From Bacillus sp. X1(2014) (GTDB lineage: Bacteria > Bacillota > Bacilli > Bacillales_B > DSM-18226): a stretch of DNA of 17,428 nt. The notes below the pieces were generated by a model. It made no database searches, was not told the origin of the DNA, and worked only from the letters and a program-made list of their open reading frames with translations. Numbering within the stretch: position 1 is the stretch's first letter; the number at the start of each line of letters is the position of its first letter. Of this stretch, positions 1-6,253 are shown in pieces. The translations under genes were made by a program, and so were the position numbers. The DNA lies in contig NZ_VEED01000037.1 of assembly GCF_007678255.1 (NCBI RefSeq), forward strand, positions 1-17,428. The letters are read 5' to 3'.

Positions 1-50
1 AAGCGGAAGCATCAGGCAGGAATTATATAGGAAGTTTTTTTAGAATAAAT

Positions 51-126
51 AAGCAACGCATCTCACGATAGCGTTGCCTTATTTCACTCTTGCACCCGTT
101 ACTTTAAGTGTACTTTTTCACAATCT
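51..126 (-). repeat. Dispersed terminator repeat, copy A
   Basis: A GCAACGC (53-59) / GCGTTGC (71-77) hairpin is followed on the minus strand by TTATTTATT. The conserved flank lies on its upstream side in minus sense: plus strand GCACCCGTTACTTTAAGTG at 92-110, then TTCACAATCT. This is the same flank seen beside ten other hairpins in the window. The copy can act as an intrinsic terminator for minus-strand transcription from the ABM-domain gene. Bases 1-50 hold no gene I can support; three short open frames end there, but any of them could be chance. Confidence 0.7.
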
Positions 127-130
127 CTAC

Positions 131-215
131 GCTAATAAAAAAATGCAATGCCTTTTAAAAGCATCGCACCCAGTTGCTGAATGAGTCGATTCTAATTATT
201 TCACAAACTTTTGTT
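131..215 (-). terminator. Dispersed terminator repeat, copy B
   Basis: In minus sense a TGCGATGC (168-161) / GCATTGCA (151-144) stem with one mismatch is followed directly by a run of seven T (143-137), a textbook intrinsic terminator. The flank reads GCACCCAGTTGCTGAA (166-181) and a degenerate TTCACAAACTT (200-210) on the plus strand, so it belongs to the same family as copy A. It lies just past the stop of the gene remnant at 214-327. Confidence 0.75.
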
Positions 216-327
216 ACTCTAAATTGAGCAAGTCCTTTTTCATAATTGGGGTACCGCCAACATAACGCGGAAAACGTACGCTAAGGAATATTTGTCGATC
301 ATCCACCTGTTCGAAGAAAATAAAGTC
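214..327 (-). pseudogene. C-terminal remnant of an unidentified gene
   Basis: The minus strand carries a 37-codon open stretch beginning right after an in-frame TAA and ending at TAA (216-214). Its peptide includes DDRQIFLSVRFPRYVGG and ends KKDLLNLE, which looks like ordinary protein rather than random translation. There is no start codon with a ribosome site at its head. Its base composition is closer to the ABM gene than to the AT-rich genes further right. I read it as the tail of a gene lost when the neighbouring island was rearranged. The family is not recognised. Confidence 0.35.
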
Positions 328-361
328 TTAGACTGGAGTTGTTGATTTGACGCTCACTCTT

Positions 362-661
362 TTACTCCATGAACGAGCGTTCGTTCGAGGCATCGTATTT
401 TAGAATGTCCATTCTCATCCTGTTTCCCCACTTTTTTAAAAACGGCACCGACTCATGTCTTTCAACATGGGCCGTCAGCGATTCTTGATCTTGCCATCGC
501 TGGACAGTCAGCATGCGTCCGGCGTGCGCATCTTCCAAAGTAAAGGCATAAAAGAGGCATCCATTTTCAGCTCTCGTGCTGGAAACGACGGCCTGAACGT
601 CTGTAGTAAACTCATTCACATCAGACGGATTTACGTGAACGTAACCCATGAGTATAATCAT
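362..661 (-). CDS. ABM-domain protein, putative quinol monooxygenase
   Basis: This 99-residue protein has the size and pattern of the stand-alone antibiotic biosynthesis monooxygenase (ABM) family, which form dimeric ferredoxin-like barrels. Visible features are the opening strand MIILMGYVHVNPSDVNEF, the middle segment ENGCLFYAFTLEDA, then VQRWQDQESLTAHVERHESVPFL. Family members act on quinols or polyketide-like aromatics, often without a cofactor, and some have no known reaction. An AAGGA sequence lies 9 bases before the ATG at 661, which decides the start. It sits 132 bp downstream of the oxidoreductase on the same strand and may share its transcript, although a strong inverted repeat lies between them. 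Its composition is less AT-rich than the genes to its right. The family call is good; the substrate is unknown. Confidence 0.8.
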   Translation of the reverse strand: MIILMGYVHVNPSDVNEFTTDVQAVVSSTRAENGCLFYAFTLEDAHAGRMLTVQRWQDQESLTAHVERHESVPFLKKWGNRMRMDILKYDASNERSFME

Positions 662-726
662 TGTTGTTCATCCTTTTTTTTCTGAATTTAATTAGCAAAT
701 TTTTTCAAAGTCATTCGCGATCCTCG

Positions 727-764
727 CTAGTGGAACACCGCAAAGTTTTGCGACGTTCCACTAG
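727..764. repeat. Long inverted repeat between ABM and oxidoreductase genes
   Basis: CTAGTGGAAC (727-736) pairs perfectly with GTTCCACTAG (755-764). After a 2-base mismatch on each side, CGCAAA (739-744) pairs with TTTGCG (747-752). No T-tract follows on either strand, so it is a poor intrinsic terminator. Its left arm contains GGAACACCGC, one base different from GGAGCACCGC in the third TetR operator, so it may be a repressor site or a processing structure. Confidence 0.6.
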
Positions 765-793
765 GAGTGCGATAATCATTCGAGCTGTCATCC

Positions 794-1804
794 TTACATA
801 ACCATAAGCACGATCTTGCCTTGAATGTGCCCACGGGCGGCTCGTTCGTGCGCCCTGCGAGCATCGGCAAGTGGAAACGTGCTGTCGATGGCGACGCGAA
901 CCGTCCCGGCATCGAGCAAGCGCCCTAATTCCGCTAGCTGCGGGCCGTTTGAGCGTACTTGGGTCATCGATACCGTGACGCCCAGCTTTGCGGCCTCCTC
1001 GGCGTCGGAGAAGCCTATGAACACTGGGAACAAAGCGCCGCCACGCTTGAGCGTACGCAAGAAACGACCGGTTGTTGGACCGCCAAGGGTATCGAGGACG
1101 AGATCAACGTCATGGGCGATGTCTTCGGGAGGGCTCTTGGTGTAGTCGATGAATTCGTCTGCACCGAGTTCTCGCAGGAACGACTCATGCTTGCCCGATG
1201 CCACCGCGATGACATGCGCACCCTTCCATTTAGCCAGTTGCACCGCTAAGTGCCCCACGCCGCCCGCGGCACCATTGACGAGTACCGTCTTGCCGTTGAG
1301 CGGCAGCGGGCGATGCGACTCCGGTTGAAACGGATTCGCTTCATTGTGCCCCAACTCGATCAGGAACTGCCATCCGGTGAGACCTGCCATCGGTGCACCT
1401 GCGGCGTGCACGTGATCGATGCCAGCCGGTTTGAGTGCAAGATCCGACGCTGGCGCGGCGACGTACTCGGCATAAGCAGCGCTCTCCCCCATGCTAGGAA
1501 AGCGAACCATGCCGAAAACTTCATCGCCGATTGAGAAGCCTTGCACATCCGTGGCTACCGCCTCGACGACGCCCGACATGTCCGACCCCAGAATGAAGGG
1601 AAAGGACACCGCCGGTTGCCATTCAGGAGGAAGATCCTTATACCCCTCGCGCAGGTACCAGTCGGGGGGGTTGATACCAACCGCGTGAACACGGACAAGC
1701 ACCTCACCCGGTTTCAGTTCGGGAAGCGGGGCCTCCTCGTAACGCAGTACCTCAGGGCCGCCGAATTTGTGCAGCCGAATCGCCTTCATTGTGTTTGTAG
1801 ACAT
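794..1804 (-). CDS. Zinc-free MDR oxidoreductase, quinone oxidoreductase-like
   Basis: This 336-residue protein belongs to the medium-chain dehydrogenase/reductase superfamily, quinone-oxidoreductase/zeta-crystallin-like branch. The N-terminal GroES-like domain (about 1-125) includes GFSIGDEVFGMV near 89-100. The Rossmann domain carries the NAD(P)H motif GAAGGVG at 178-184, and the cysteine and histidine zinc ligands of alcohol dehydrogenases are missing. Such enzymes reduce quinones or reactive enones with NADPH; this substrate is not known. GAAAGGAG lies 6 bases before ATG 1804, setting the start. The gene diverges from a TetR gene across three operator-like palindromes and is probably the repressor's main target. 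It is strikingly GC-rich, with many GCG, CCG and CGC codons, unlike the AT-rich genes right of 2500, which suggests transfer from a GC-rich donor. Confidence 0.88.
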   Translation of the reverse strand: MSTNTMKAIRLHKFGGPEVLRYEEAPLPELKPGEVLVRVHAVGINPPDWYLREGYKDLPPEWQPAVSFPFILGSDMSGVVEAVATDVQGFSIGDEVFGMVRFPSMGESAAYAEYVAAPASDLALKPAGIDHVHAAGAPMAGLTGWQFLIELGHNEANPFQPESHRPLPLNGKTVLVNGAAGGVGHLAVQLAKWKGAHVIAVASGKHESFLRELGADEFIDYTKSPPEDIAHDVDLVLDTLGGPTTGRFLRTLKRGGALFPVFIGFSDAEEAAKLGVTVSMTQVRSNGPQLAELGRLLDAGTVRVAIDSTFPLADARRAHERAARGHIQGKIVLMVM

Positions 1805-1818
1805 CGCTTTCTCCTTTC

Positions 1819-1902
1819 ACACAAATGTGTTATCCTTATTTAGAGCAGTGCTCCACTTAAAGGGAACACTGTTCCGCTTATTATTATACGGAGCACCGCT
1901 CC
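1819..1902. promoter_or_regulatory. Three TetR-type operators in the divergent control region
   Basis: Three palindromes of one pattern are present: GAGCAGTGCTC (1843-1853), GGAACACTGTTCC (1863-1875) and GGAGCACCGCTCC (1890-1902), summarised as GGARCANNGYTCC. They lie between the divergent oxidoreductase and TetR genes, where a local repressor would control both. A separate ACACA/TGTGT palindrome (1819-1830) lies next to the oxidoreductase ribosome site. The third operator ends 7 bases before the AAGGAGG of the TetR gene, so self-repression is likely. The palindromes are seen directly; assigning them to the TetR protein is inference. Confidence 0.75.
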
Positions 1903-1922
1903 GATTGTCAAGGAGGAATCAG

Positions 1923-2486
1923 ATGCGAGCCGATGCGAAGAAAAACTATGAGCACATACTCGCAGTCGCGAGCGTCGTTATAACCGAGCACGGCGTCGAT
2001 GCATCGCTGCGCGATATCGCTCGCCGAGCTGGTGTCGGGCTCGGCACACTGTATCGTCATTTCCCGACGAGAGAGGCGCTGCTCGAAGCTTTGCTCCGCG
2101 CAAGCTTCGACGAGTTTACGACAAAGGCACGTGAGCTCGAAACTGCGAGTTTACCCGATGATGCACTCGTGTCGTGGCTACGCGACGTCGTTGCATTCAC
2201 GGGCAACTATCAAGGTGTTGTGGACACGATGATGGCAGCCAAGGAGGACCCGGAGTCCGCACTCCACGCTTCATGCGTCACGATGCGCACGGCAGGCACG
2301 CGACTTCTCGCTCGCGCTCAGGCTGAGGGTCTGGCACGTACCGACATGGATGGTGATGACCTGTTCTCGCTAGCTGCTGCGCTTGCGTGGCTCAGTAACC
2401 AACCCTCGTCCGCGTCACGAGCTGAGCATCTCTTCAGTATTATCGCGAGCGCGATCTTGACGAATGAAGCGAGAAGAAGGATATAA
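1923..2486 (+). CDS. TetR/AcrR-family transcriptional repressor
   Basis: This 187-residue protein is a typical TetR-family length. The N-terminal helix-turn-helix is clear: SLRDIARRAGVGLGTLYRHF at about 28-47, followed by PTREALLEALL. The C-terminal half is the variable ligand-binding and dimerisation region; SWLRDVVAFTGNYQGVVDTM resembles TetR proteins that regulate oxidoreductases and exporters. AAGGAGG at 1910-1916, six bases before ATG 1923, fixes the start; the frame stays open further upstream but only across the operators. It is divergent from the oxidoreductase with three shared palindromes, so it probably represses both genes until an electrophile or aromatic ligand binds. Like its partner it is GC-rich and foreign-looking for this chromosome. 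Family assignment is firm; the ligand is unknown. Confidence 0.92.
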   Translation: MRADAKKNYEHILAVASVVITEHGVDASLRDIARRAGVGLGTLYRHFPTREALLEALLRASFDEFTTKARELETASLPDDALVSWLRDVVAFTGNYQGVVDTMMAAKEDPESALHASCVTMRTAGTRLLARAQAEGLARTDMDGDDLFSLAAALAWLSNQPSSASRAEHLFSIIASAILTNEARRRI

Positions 2487-2509
2487 GGTTCTTTCTATTT
2501 GGTGGGACT

Positions 2510-2537
2510 AAAAAAGGGATAGCATAGACTATCCCTT
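2510..2537. terminator. Bidirectional intrinsic terminator after TetR gene
   Basis: AAGGGATAG (2514-2522) pairs perfectly with CTATCCCTT (2529-2537) around a 6-base loop. On the minus strand it is followed by six T (2515-2510); on the plus strand the tail AATTCATTCTT is weaker. It can end the TetR transcript and stop minus-strand read-through into the island. Confidence 0.7.
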
Positions 2538-2585
2538 AATTCATTCTTAAATCAACATTAAACTTTAACATAGCTTTTATTAAAT

Positions 2586-2652
2586 AAAGGATTAATCCTT
2601 TGTTAAACAATCGCACCCAGTTTGTTTAAGTAGATTTATTCACAAACTTCGT
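2586..2652 (-). repeat. Dispersed terminator repeat, copy C (degenerate)
   Basis: A perfect 16-base palindrome AAAGGATTAATCCTTT (2586-2601) is followed by the family flank GCACCCAGTTTGTTTAAGTAG (2613 onward, 21 bases with the final G) and TTCACAAACTT. The palindrome replaces the usual hairpin-with-loop. The rest of 2487-2803 holds only this and the hairpins at 2510 and 2753. Confidence 0.6.
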
Positions 2653-2752
2653 TTTTTTTATCAAAATTAACGGGCTTCTCTTTGAAGTGTAAGTATAAAA
2701 ATCATAAATACGCATATGAATTCTTTTCAAATCTCACAGTGAAAATCACAGT

Positions 2753-2786
2753 AAAAAAACGCTGTTATAAAATGATCAACAACGTT
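2753..2786 (-). terminator. Terminator of the exported-protein gene
   Basis: In minus sense AACGTTGTT (2786-2778) pairs with AACAGCGTT (2766-2758), with one mismatch, and is followed by TTTTT (2757-2753). It lies 18 bases past the stop codon of the gene at 2804-3316. Confidence 0.75.
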
Positions 2787-2803
2787 TTTTTTGTTGGATT
2801 TCT

Positions 2804-3316
2804 CTATTTTAAAACTGTTTCGCCTGGGGTAAATGCTTCATATTGATTATATTTCGTTGTTATTGATGAAATAAACCAATACTCTTTAAATGGTTCTAGA
2901 TTTTTTTCCACAGTTATAATTTTCTGCCCACCACCAAAATCTCCATATGATGCCCATAAATTGTATTTAACGGTATACCGCATTTTGGATTCGCTAAGCT
3001 TTTCTACTTTGGTAAAACGAAAGTTACTAACCGAAGGGCTTGACTGACCTGTCACCCAGCGAGTTTGCTCAAATTTCTTCCTTGATTGTTTTTGAAGCGA
3101 AGGGGACAACATCGCATACTGGACAGCACCGCTTGGATTATTCACGCCTAATATCCACAATTCAACGGCTTGTTTCGGTTCTCCTATGTGCAAACCAGTC
3201 ATAAAAGACAGTAACTGGCTTTCTAAAAGATTGAGTTGTTTTGGAGCTGCTAGTGCGGTGGTGTTATTAAATAGCATTAATGAAAATAAAAGTATAATAA
3301 ATCGCAATAAATTCAC
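2804..3316 (-). CDS. Putative secreted protein of unknown function
   Basis: This 170-residue protein has a clear Sec-type signal peptide: basic MNLLR, a hydrophobic core FIILLFSLMLF, and an ALA site near 21-23. There is no lipobox cysteine, so it should be released or wall-associated. The mature part has an order (helical start, QYAMLSPSLQKQSRKKFEQT, then strand-rich KMRYTVKYNLWASYG and EYWFISSI) that suggests a small NTF2-like or lipocalin-like fold, but this is inference. The start is GTG at 3316: AAGGTGATG lies just upstream, and the only nearby ATG runs into a stop after three codons. It stands alone between repeat copies D and C with its own terminator. Function is not recognised. Confidence 0.75.
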   Translation of the reverse strand: MNLLRFIILLFSLMLFNNTTALAAPKQLNLLESQLLSFMTGLHIGEPKQAVELWILGVNNPSGAVQYAMLSPSLQKQSRKKFEQTRWVTGQSSPSVSNFRFTKVEKLSESKMRYTVKYNLWASYGDFGGGQKIITVEKNLEPFKEYWFISSITTKYNQYEAFTPGETVLK

Positions 3317-3389
3317 AATACCATCACCTTAAATTAAAATTAGGTGTATTTTTCCCAAAGTTAATCTCAGCTATCCTTCTCCACAATCC

Positions 3390-3465
3390 TGCCCCGTTTG
3401 TTCAATAAGAAGTTCAATAAAAAGTGCGTTAATCCTAATTGGATCAACGCACCCGTTATATACGT
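3390..3465 (-). terminator. Dispersed terminator repeat, copy D
   Basis: In minus sense the flank TAACGGGTGC enters a 12-bp stem, GTGCGTTGATCC (3452-3441) / GGATTAACGCAC (3435-3424), with one mismatch. TTTTTATTG follows, then the second flank ending in ACGGGGCAG (plus strand CTGCCCCGTTTGTTC near 3395-3409). The stem differs entirely from the other copies while the flanks agree. It terminates the small Zn-ribbon gene. Confidence 0.8.
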
Positions 3466-3675
3466 TTAGCGTGACGCTTTTTGCGGTTGGCACACGTCAC
3501 ATTTACGTTGGTTATTATTTTTAAATTTCGTAAATGTTTTTTCAAAGTTGCTACCACATGCACATTTAAACAGTAACTTTTGAGAAAAACCGTGATATTC
3601 CGTCGTTAGCAACTTACTTTCCGAATTGTTCTCAACAAATTCTTTAATTTTACCAATCGTCCATCGTTTATTCAT
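3466..3675 (-). CDS. Small zinc-ribbon protein of unknown function
   Basis: This 69-residue protein has a metal-binding pattern CAC (C38, C40) and CDVC (C59, C62) separated by a basic linker, typical of a treble-clef or zinc-ribbon nucleic-acid-binding fold. The N-terminal WTIGKIKEFVENNSESKLLTTEY segment followed by LLFKCACG resembles short domains found beside HNH or homing endonucleases and in phage proteins, but no nuclease motif is present. A longer open frame reaches 3732, but GGGGGTG lies 7 bases before the ATG at 3675, so I use that start. An extended -10 promoter and a Zur-like half site lie upstream at 3746-3776. It could be a decayed or stand-alone form of a larger family. Confidence 0.65.
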   Translation of the reverse strand: MNKRWTIGKIKEFVENNSESKLLTTEYHGFSQKLLFKCACGSNFEKTFTKFKNNNQRKCDVCQPQKASR

Positions 3676-3745
3676 TCTCTTACACCCCCATATTTTATCG
3701 CTAGTCGGAGGCTTTTCTTGGCATCCGTTCAATTATGAGTAAAAG

Positions 3746-3776
3746 TCGTAATTATCCTAAGTTCCTCATTATAACA
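3746..3776 (-). promoter_or_regulatory. Extended -10 promoter with Zur-like half site
   Basis: In minus sense TG-T-TATAAT (3776-3768) is a good extended -10 element with no clear -35. About eight bases downstream, TTAGGATAATTACGA (3760-3746) holds a perfect Zur half site, ATTACGA, with a degenerate other half. The position over the start of transcription would suit a repressor. The promoter is moderately supported; Zur binding is speculative. Confidence 0.45.
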
Positions 3777-3816
3777 TGAGCAGTTACACAATTAAACAAA
3801 TGGAAGGTATCTTATT

Positions 3817-3893
3817 AAACTGCCCCGTTACTTCAAAAAGAAAAGCATTACCGTTGTTCCAGTAATGCACCCAGTTAGCTCAAGAAGAAAATC
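3817..3893 (-). terminator. Dispersed terminator repeat, copy E
   Basis: Plus strand CTGCCCCGTTACTTC (3820-3834) is one flank and GCACCCAGTTAGCTCAAGAAG (3867 onward) the other. Between them, in minus sense, GCATTAC (3868-3862) pairs with GTAATGC (3851-3845), followed by TTTTCTTTTT. It terminates the small membrane ORF at 3895-4068. Confidence 0.8.
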
Positions 3894-3894
3894 A

Positions 3895-4068
3895 TTATTT
3901 TTTGGAAAAAACCTTTTTAAAAATTACAGAAGCAATAATTAATGCAATAAAACCAAGTAATAATTTAACTATTTGCGTCATTATCCAACTATCCAATATA
4001 TTTAAATCTTTAGTTAATATCATAACAACAAACATAACAAGAAAACCGAAAATATAGTCCTTATTCAA
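3895..4068 (-). CDS. Small two-helix membrane protein (57 aa)
   Basis: A 57-residue frame reads MNKDYIFGFLVMFVVMILTKD, a short polar turn, then a second hydrophobic stretch LLLGFIALIIASVIF and a basic tail KKVFSKK. This two-helix hairpin with a basic end is typical of real small membrane proteins. The proposed start is TTG at 4068 with a weak AAGTGGG site before it; an internal ATG at 4035 would remove most of helix one. It lies between repeat copies F and E like its neighbours, each of which is one gene per interval. The function is unknown and the gene call is moderate because the start is weak. Confidence 0.5.
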   Translation of the reverse strand: MNKDYIFGFLVMFVVMILTKDLNILDSWIMTQIVKLLLGFIALIIASVIFKKVFSKK

Positions 4069-4180
4069 AATTTGCCCACTTCAAAAATCAATTTCCTTTT
4101 TCTTTGTTATCACCCTTGTTGAACTAACAATCATTATGTCAAAAAACAACAGGAACACTCTATGGTCCACATCTTACTCT

Positions 4181-4206
4181 CAAGCCCCCGTTAGTTGAAG
4201 AACCAT
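4181..4206 (-). repeat. Dispersed repeat flank, copy F (partial)
   Basis: Plus strand AAGCCCCCGTTAGTTGAAGAA matches the upstream flank of the family (consensus GCACCCGTTAGTTNAA), ending 10 bases before the stop of the next gene. I find no convincing hairpin or second flank between 4070 and 4180, so this copy appears truncated. Confidence 0.55.
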
Positions 4207-4215
4207 TATTTTTTA

Positions 4216-4485
4216 CTATAATCCTAAAACCTTAACAATTATAATGAGGAACAATAAAATGATATTTAGCCAAACGAAAAATTTAATGATAACTTCAGCC
4301 CAAAACTTCCTTCGTAGTCCAAAATAAAGAATAACACAAAAAAATAGGAGGCTATAAACTTCCCTTTTAATTCCCAAATCATCGAAATCAATGAATGTAT
4401 TTATTAAAACAGAGATAACAAATAAAAAAATGTATGTCTTAAACTTTTTTTCTTTTCTCACGGACTCATCTTTAAATTCATACAT
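4216..4485 (-). CDS. Small integral membrane protein of unknown function
   Basis: This 89-residue protein has a charged N-terminus (MYEFKDESVRKEKKFK) followed by three hydrophobic segments at about 17-33, 43-57 and 63-87. The arginine/lysine pair after segment two (LRRKFW) suggests inside loops there. GAGGT lies 8 bases before ATG 4485. No family is recognised. It is an isolated gene bounded by repeat copies G and F. A gene is likely because of the good ribosome site, complete frame and clean membrane topology. Confidence 0.65.
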   Translation of the reverse strand: MYEFKDESVRKEKKFKTYIFLFVISVLINTFIDFDDLGIKREVYSLLFFCVILYFGLRRKFWAEVIIKFFVWLNIILLFLIIIVKVLGL

Positions 4486-4540
4486 TTTTCTTACCTCAAC
4501 TTTTCTTCCTTTTCCTTAAGTTTAACAAATATGGTTCTTA

Positions 4541-4640
4541 AACTAAACTGCTTCGTTAGTGCAATAAAAAAAGGATCGCCGCAGCCATCCCCATCATAAA
4601 TTCAAGCACCCGTTAGCTTAAGTACATTTGTTCACAATCT
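4541..4640 (-). terminator. Dispersed terminator repeat, copy G (complete)
   Basis: This is one of the clearest copies. In minus sense: AGATTGTGAACAAATGTAC, then TTAAGCTAACGGGTGC (4620-4605), then the stem GGATGGC (4590-4584) / GCGATCC (4579-4573) with one mismatch, then seven T, then ATTGCACTAACGAAGCAG (4565-4548) and TTTAG. The two flanks share CTAACG-GCA as a direct repeat. It ends the HAD phosphatase transcript. Confidence 0.85.
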
Positions 4641-4653
4641 TATCTTTAGAATA

Positions 4654-5319
4654 TTATTTTACTTTGTTCGTCATTAAAATATCTCTTATCTGGTCAACAC
4701 TACGAACAATATGAGTAGGATTAGATTGACTTATTTCTTCAAAAGAACCGTATCCATAAGTTACTCCAATTGAATCAATACCAACGTTTTTTGCACCAAT
4801 AATATCGTGCTTACGATCTCCCACCATAAGAAAGTTATCAAGCATATAATCTTTATACTTTTCAAGTATGTATTGGATAATTTCAGTTTTTGATGTTCTC
4901 GTACCATCAAGATTACTTCCAACAACGAGATCAAAATAATGATCAATATTAAAATATTTAAGAATTTGTTCTGAGAATACCGTAGGTTTGGAGGTTGCTA
5001 CGATTAAGGTATATTCTTGTTCTTTTAATGATTTTAAAAGTGGTGGTATATTGAGATATAATTCATTTTCGAACATACCCTTTTGCTTAAATCGTTCTCT
5101 ATAAAAATCTATTGCTTTTTGTGATTTTTCCTCACTAAAACCGTAATATTCAGCAAAGGAAACTTGAAGCGGTGGTCCAATAAAACATTCAAGTTTATCA
5201 AGATTTGGTTCAATAATGTCCAATTTCTCTAAAGCATATTGAACTGATTTAGTTATTCCTACTTTCGGATCAGATAGCGTGCCGTCTAGATCAAATAAAA
5301 TTATTTTATATTCGTCCAT
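4654..5319 (-). CDS. HAD-superfamily hydrolase, phosphoglycolate phosphatase-like
   Basis: This 221-residue protein has all four HAD motifs: DLDGT at 10-14 (nucleophile D10, general acid D12), VATSK at 107-111, a lysine in RTSKTE near 144, and GDRKHD at 167-172. The helical cap between about 15 and 85 is the C1 type of the Gph/PgmB subgroup. Members cleave small phosphate esters such as phosphoglycolate or nucleoside and sugar phosphates; substrate cannot be read from sequence. GGAGGGG lies 6 bases before ATG 5319. The N-terminus has no signal, so it is cytosolic. It stands alone between repeat copies H and G. A stretch of the flanking DNA shows no partner enzyme, so the role may be house-cleaning or salvage. 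Confidence 0.9.
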   Translation of the reverse strand: MDEYKIILFDLDGTLSDPKVGITKSVQYALEKLDIIEPNLDKLECFIGPPLQVSFAEYYGFSEEKSQKAIDFYRERFKQKGMFENELYLNIPPLLKSLKEQEYTLIVATSKPTVFSEQILKYFNIDHYFDLVVGSNLDGTRTSKTEIIQYILEKYKDYMLDNFLMVGDRKHDIIGAKNVGIDSIGVTYGYGSFEEISQSNPTHIVRSVDQIRDILMTNKVK

Positions 5320-5404
5320 AAAAAATCCCCTCCAATATCATAAAAAGCCAACCCAATTTTAACATATAAAAGTTTTAAATATTTAAAATAAATCAACGAA
5401 TAAT

Positions 5405-5500
5405 TAAACTAACCTGCCACTTTAGCACAACAAGAAAAGGGGATCGCCGAAGCAGCCCCTTCTTTAACTCTTGCACTCGTTAGCATAAGTACAATACCCA
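5405..5500 (-). terminator. Dispersed terminator repeat, copy H
   Basis: In minus sense the flank CTAACGAGTGC (5482-5472) is followed by AAGGGG (5461-5456) pairing with CCCCTT (5442-5437) around a GC-containing loop, then TTCTTG, then CTAAAGTGGCAG (5425-5414). The flank beyond reads TTGGGTATTGTACTTATG. Confidence 0.75.
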
Positions 5501-5505
5501 ACAAT

Positions 5506-6069
5506 CTATTTGAGTTCATTCCAAGTTATTATTTCAACATTGCCAATTTCGACTTCTCCGAGACTTAATAAATGTGGGACGTAGTGAAACAATCCGAATC
5601 TATTGCCTTTTCTGCTTTCATTTTTGTAATATACAGATGTAACTGATGGCAATCCTGTAAGTTCTTTATATTCATCAATATCCACTATTTCGATTTGACC
5701 TTCCTCAATAGGTTCCGCTGGACCTTTATATTTCTCTTTGGAGTAAAGGTAGATAGCATTCTTATTGTTTTTCAGTTTTTCAATAGGAATTTTGAAAAAG
5801 GGTTGCTTTTCTCTAGTCTTAATTTCTAAAGCTGTGATAGCTTGGTAAACGTAATGAGGATGTAACGGTAGAAAATGTAAAACATCATTCCATAAACAAT
5901 TTAGTTTTGGAACTTGTTTTTTGAGCAGTTTGGGTCTCTCAGGATGGTCAAAATACTTTTTAGTATATTTTTCATATAGTTGAGGATAAGGATTCTTCAA
6001 AGAATTTAAGGGTATCAATTTTTCCCCTTCCAACTCATTCGGTACCATATGATATACATATTGTTGCAT
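5506..6069 (-). CDS. Conserved-looking Bacillus protein of unknown function
   Basis: This soluble 187-residue protein begins MQQYVYHMVPNELEG and contains a distinctive segment CLWNDVLHFLPLHP at 58-71, followed by YVYQAITALEIK and a later IPIEKLKNNKNAIYLYSKEKY. I recognise the general look of Bacillus group-specific proteins with this N-terminus but no characterised function. There is no signal peptide or membrane segment. A longer frame reaches 6114, but GGAGGTG lies 7 bases before ATG 6069, so the start is set there. Placement between repeat copies I and H, with no operon partner, matches the other single genes here. The histidine-rich HF-LHPHY stretch could bind metal or a nucleotide, but that is a guess. 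Confidence 0.75.
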   Translation of the reverse strand: MQQYVYHMVPNELEGEKLIPLNSLKNPYPQLYEKYTKKYFDHPERPKLLKKQVPKLNCLWNDVLHFLPLHPHYVYQAITALEIKTREKQPFFKIPIEKLKNNKNAIYLYSKEKYKGPAEPIEEGQIEIVDIDEYKELTGLPSVTSVYYKNESRKGNRFGLFHYVPHLLSLGEVEIGNVEIITWNELK

Positions 6070-6133
6070 AAACAACACCTCCGATTCTAACCAAATTATA
6101 GATTCACCCTTCATTTTCCTGCCAACCTTATTG

Positions 6134-6240
6134 CACTAAACTGCTCCGTTAGTTCAACAAGAAAAAATGACCGCCTTAGCGATCATCAACTTAAGCTAAA
6201 GCATCCGTTAGTTTAAGTACAGTACAATCCTTCACAATCC
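6134..6240 (-). terminator. Dispersed terminator repeat, copy I (complete)
   Basis: In minus sense: GTACTTAAACTAACGGATGC (6220-6201), the stem ATGATCGC (6186-6179) / GCGGTCAT (6174-6167) with one wobble pair, TTTTTTC, CTTGTTGAACTAACGGAGCAG and TTTAG. The same stem recurs in copy L. It lies beyond znuA's own terminator, in front of the 5506-6069 gene. Confidence 0.85.
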
Positions 6241-6253
6241 AACAGAAATAAAT

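Noticed and set aside
959..1843. Several plus-strand open frames opposite the oxidoreductase
   Set aside because: High GC leaves long chance frames on the opposite strand; none has a ribosome site or recognisable domain.
1767..1922. N-terminal extension of the TetR frame
   Set aside because: It runs across the operators and promoter region, while AAGGAGG sits 6 bases before the ATG at 1923.
2586..6240. The repeat flanks as integron attC sites
   Set aside because: CTAACGG flanks are in direct rather than inverted order and the hairpins between them are terminators; the attC core pattern and an integrase are absent.
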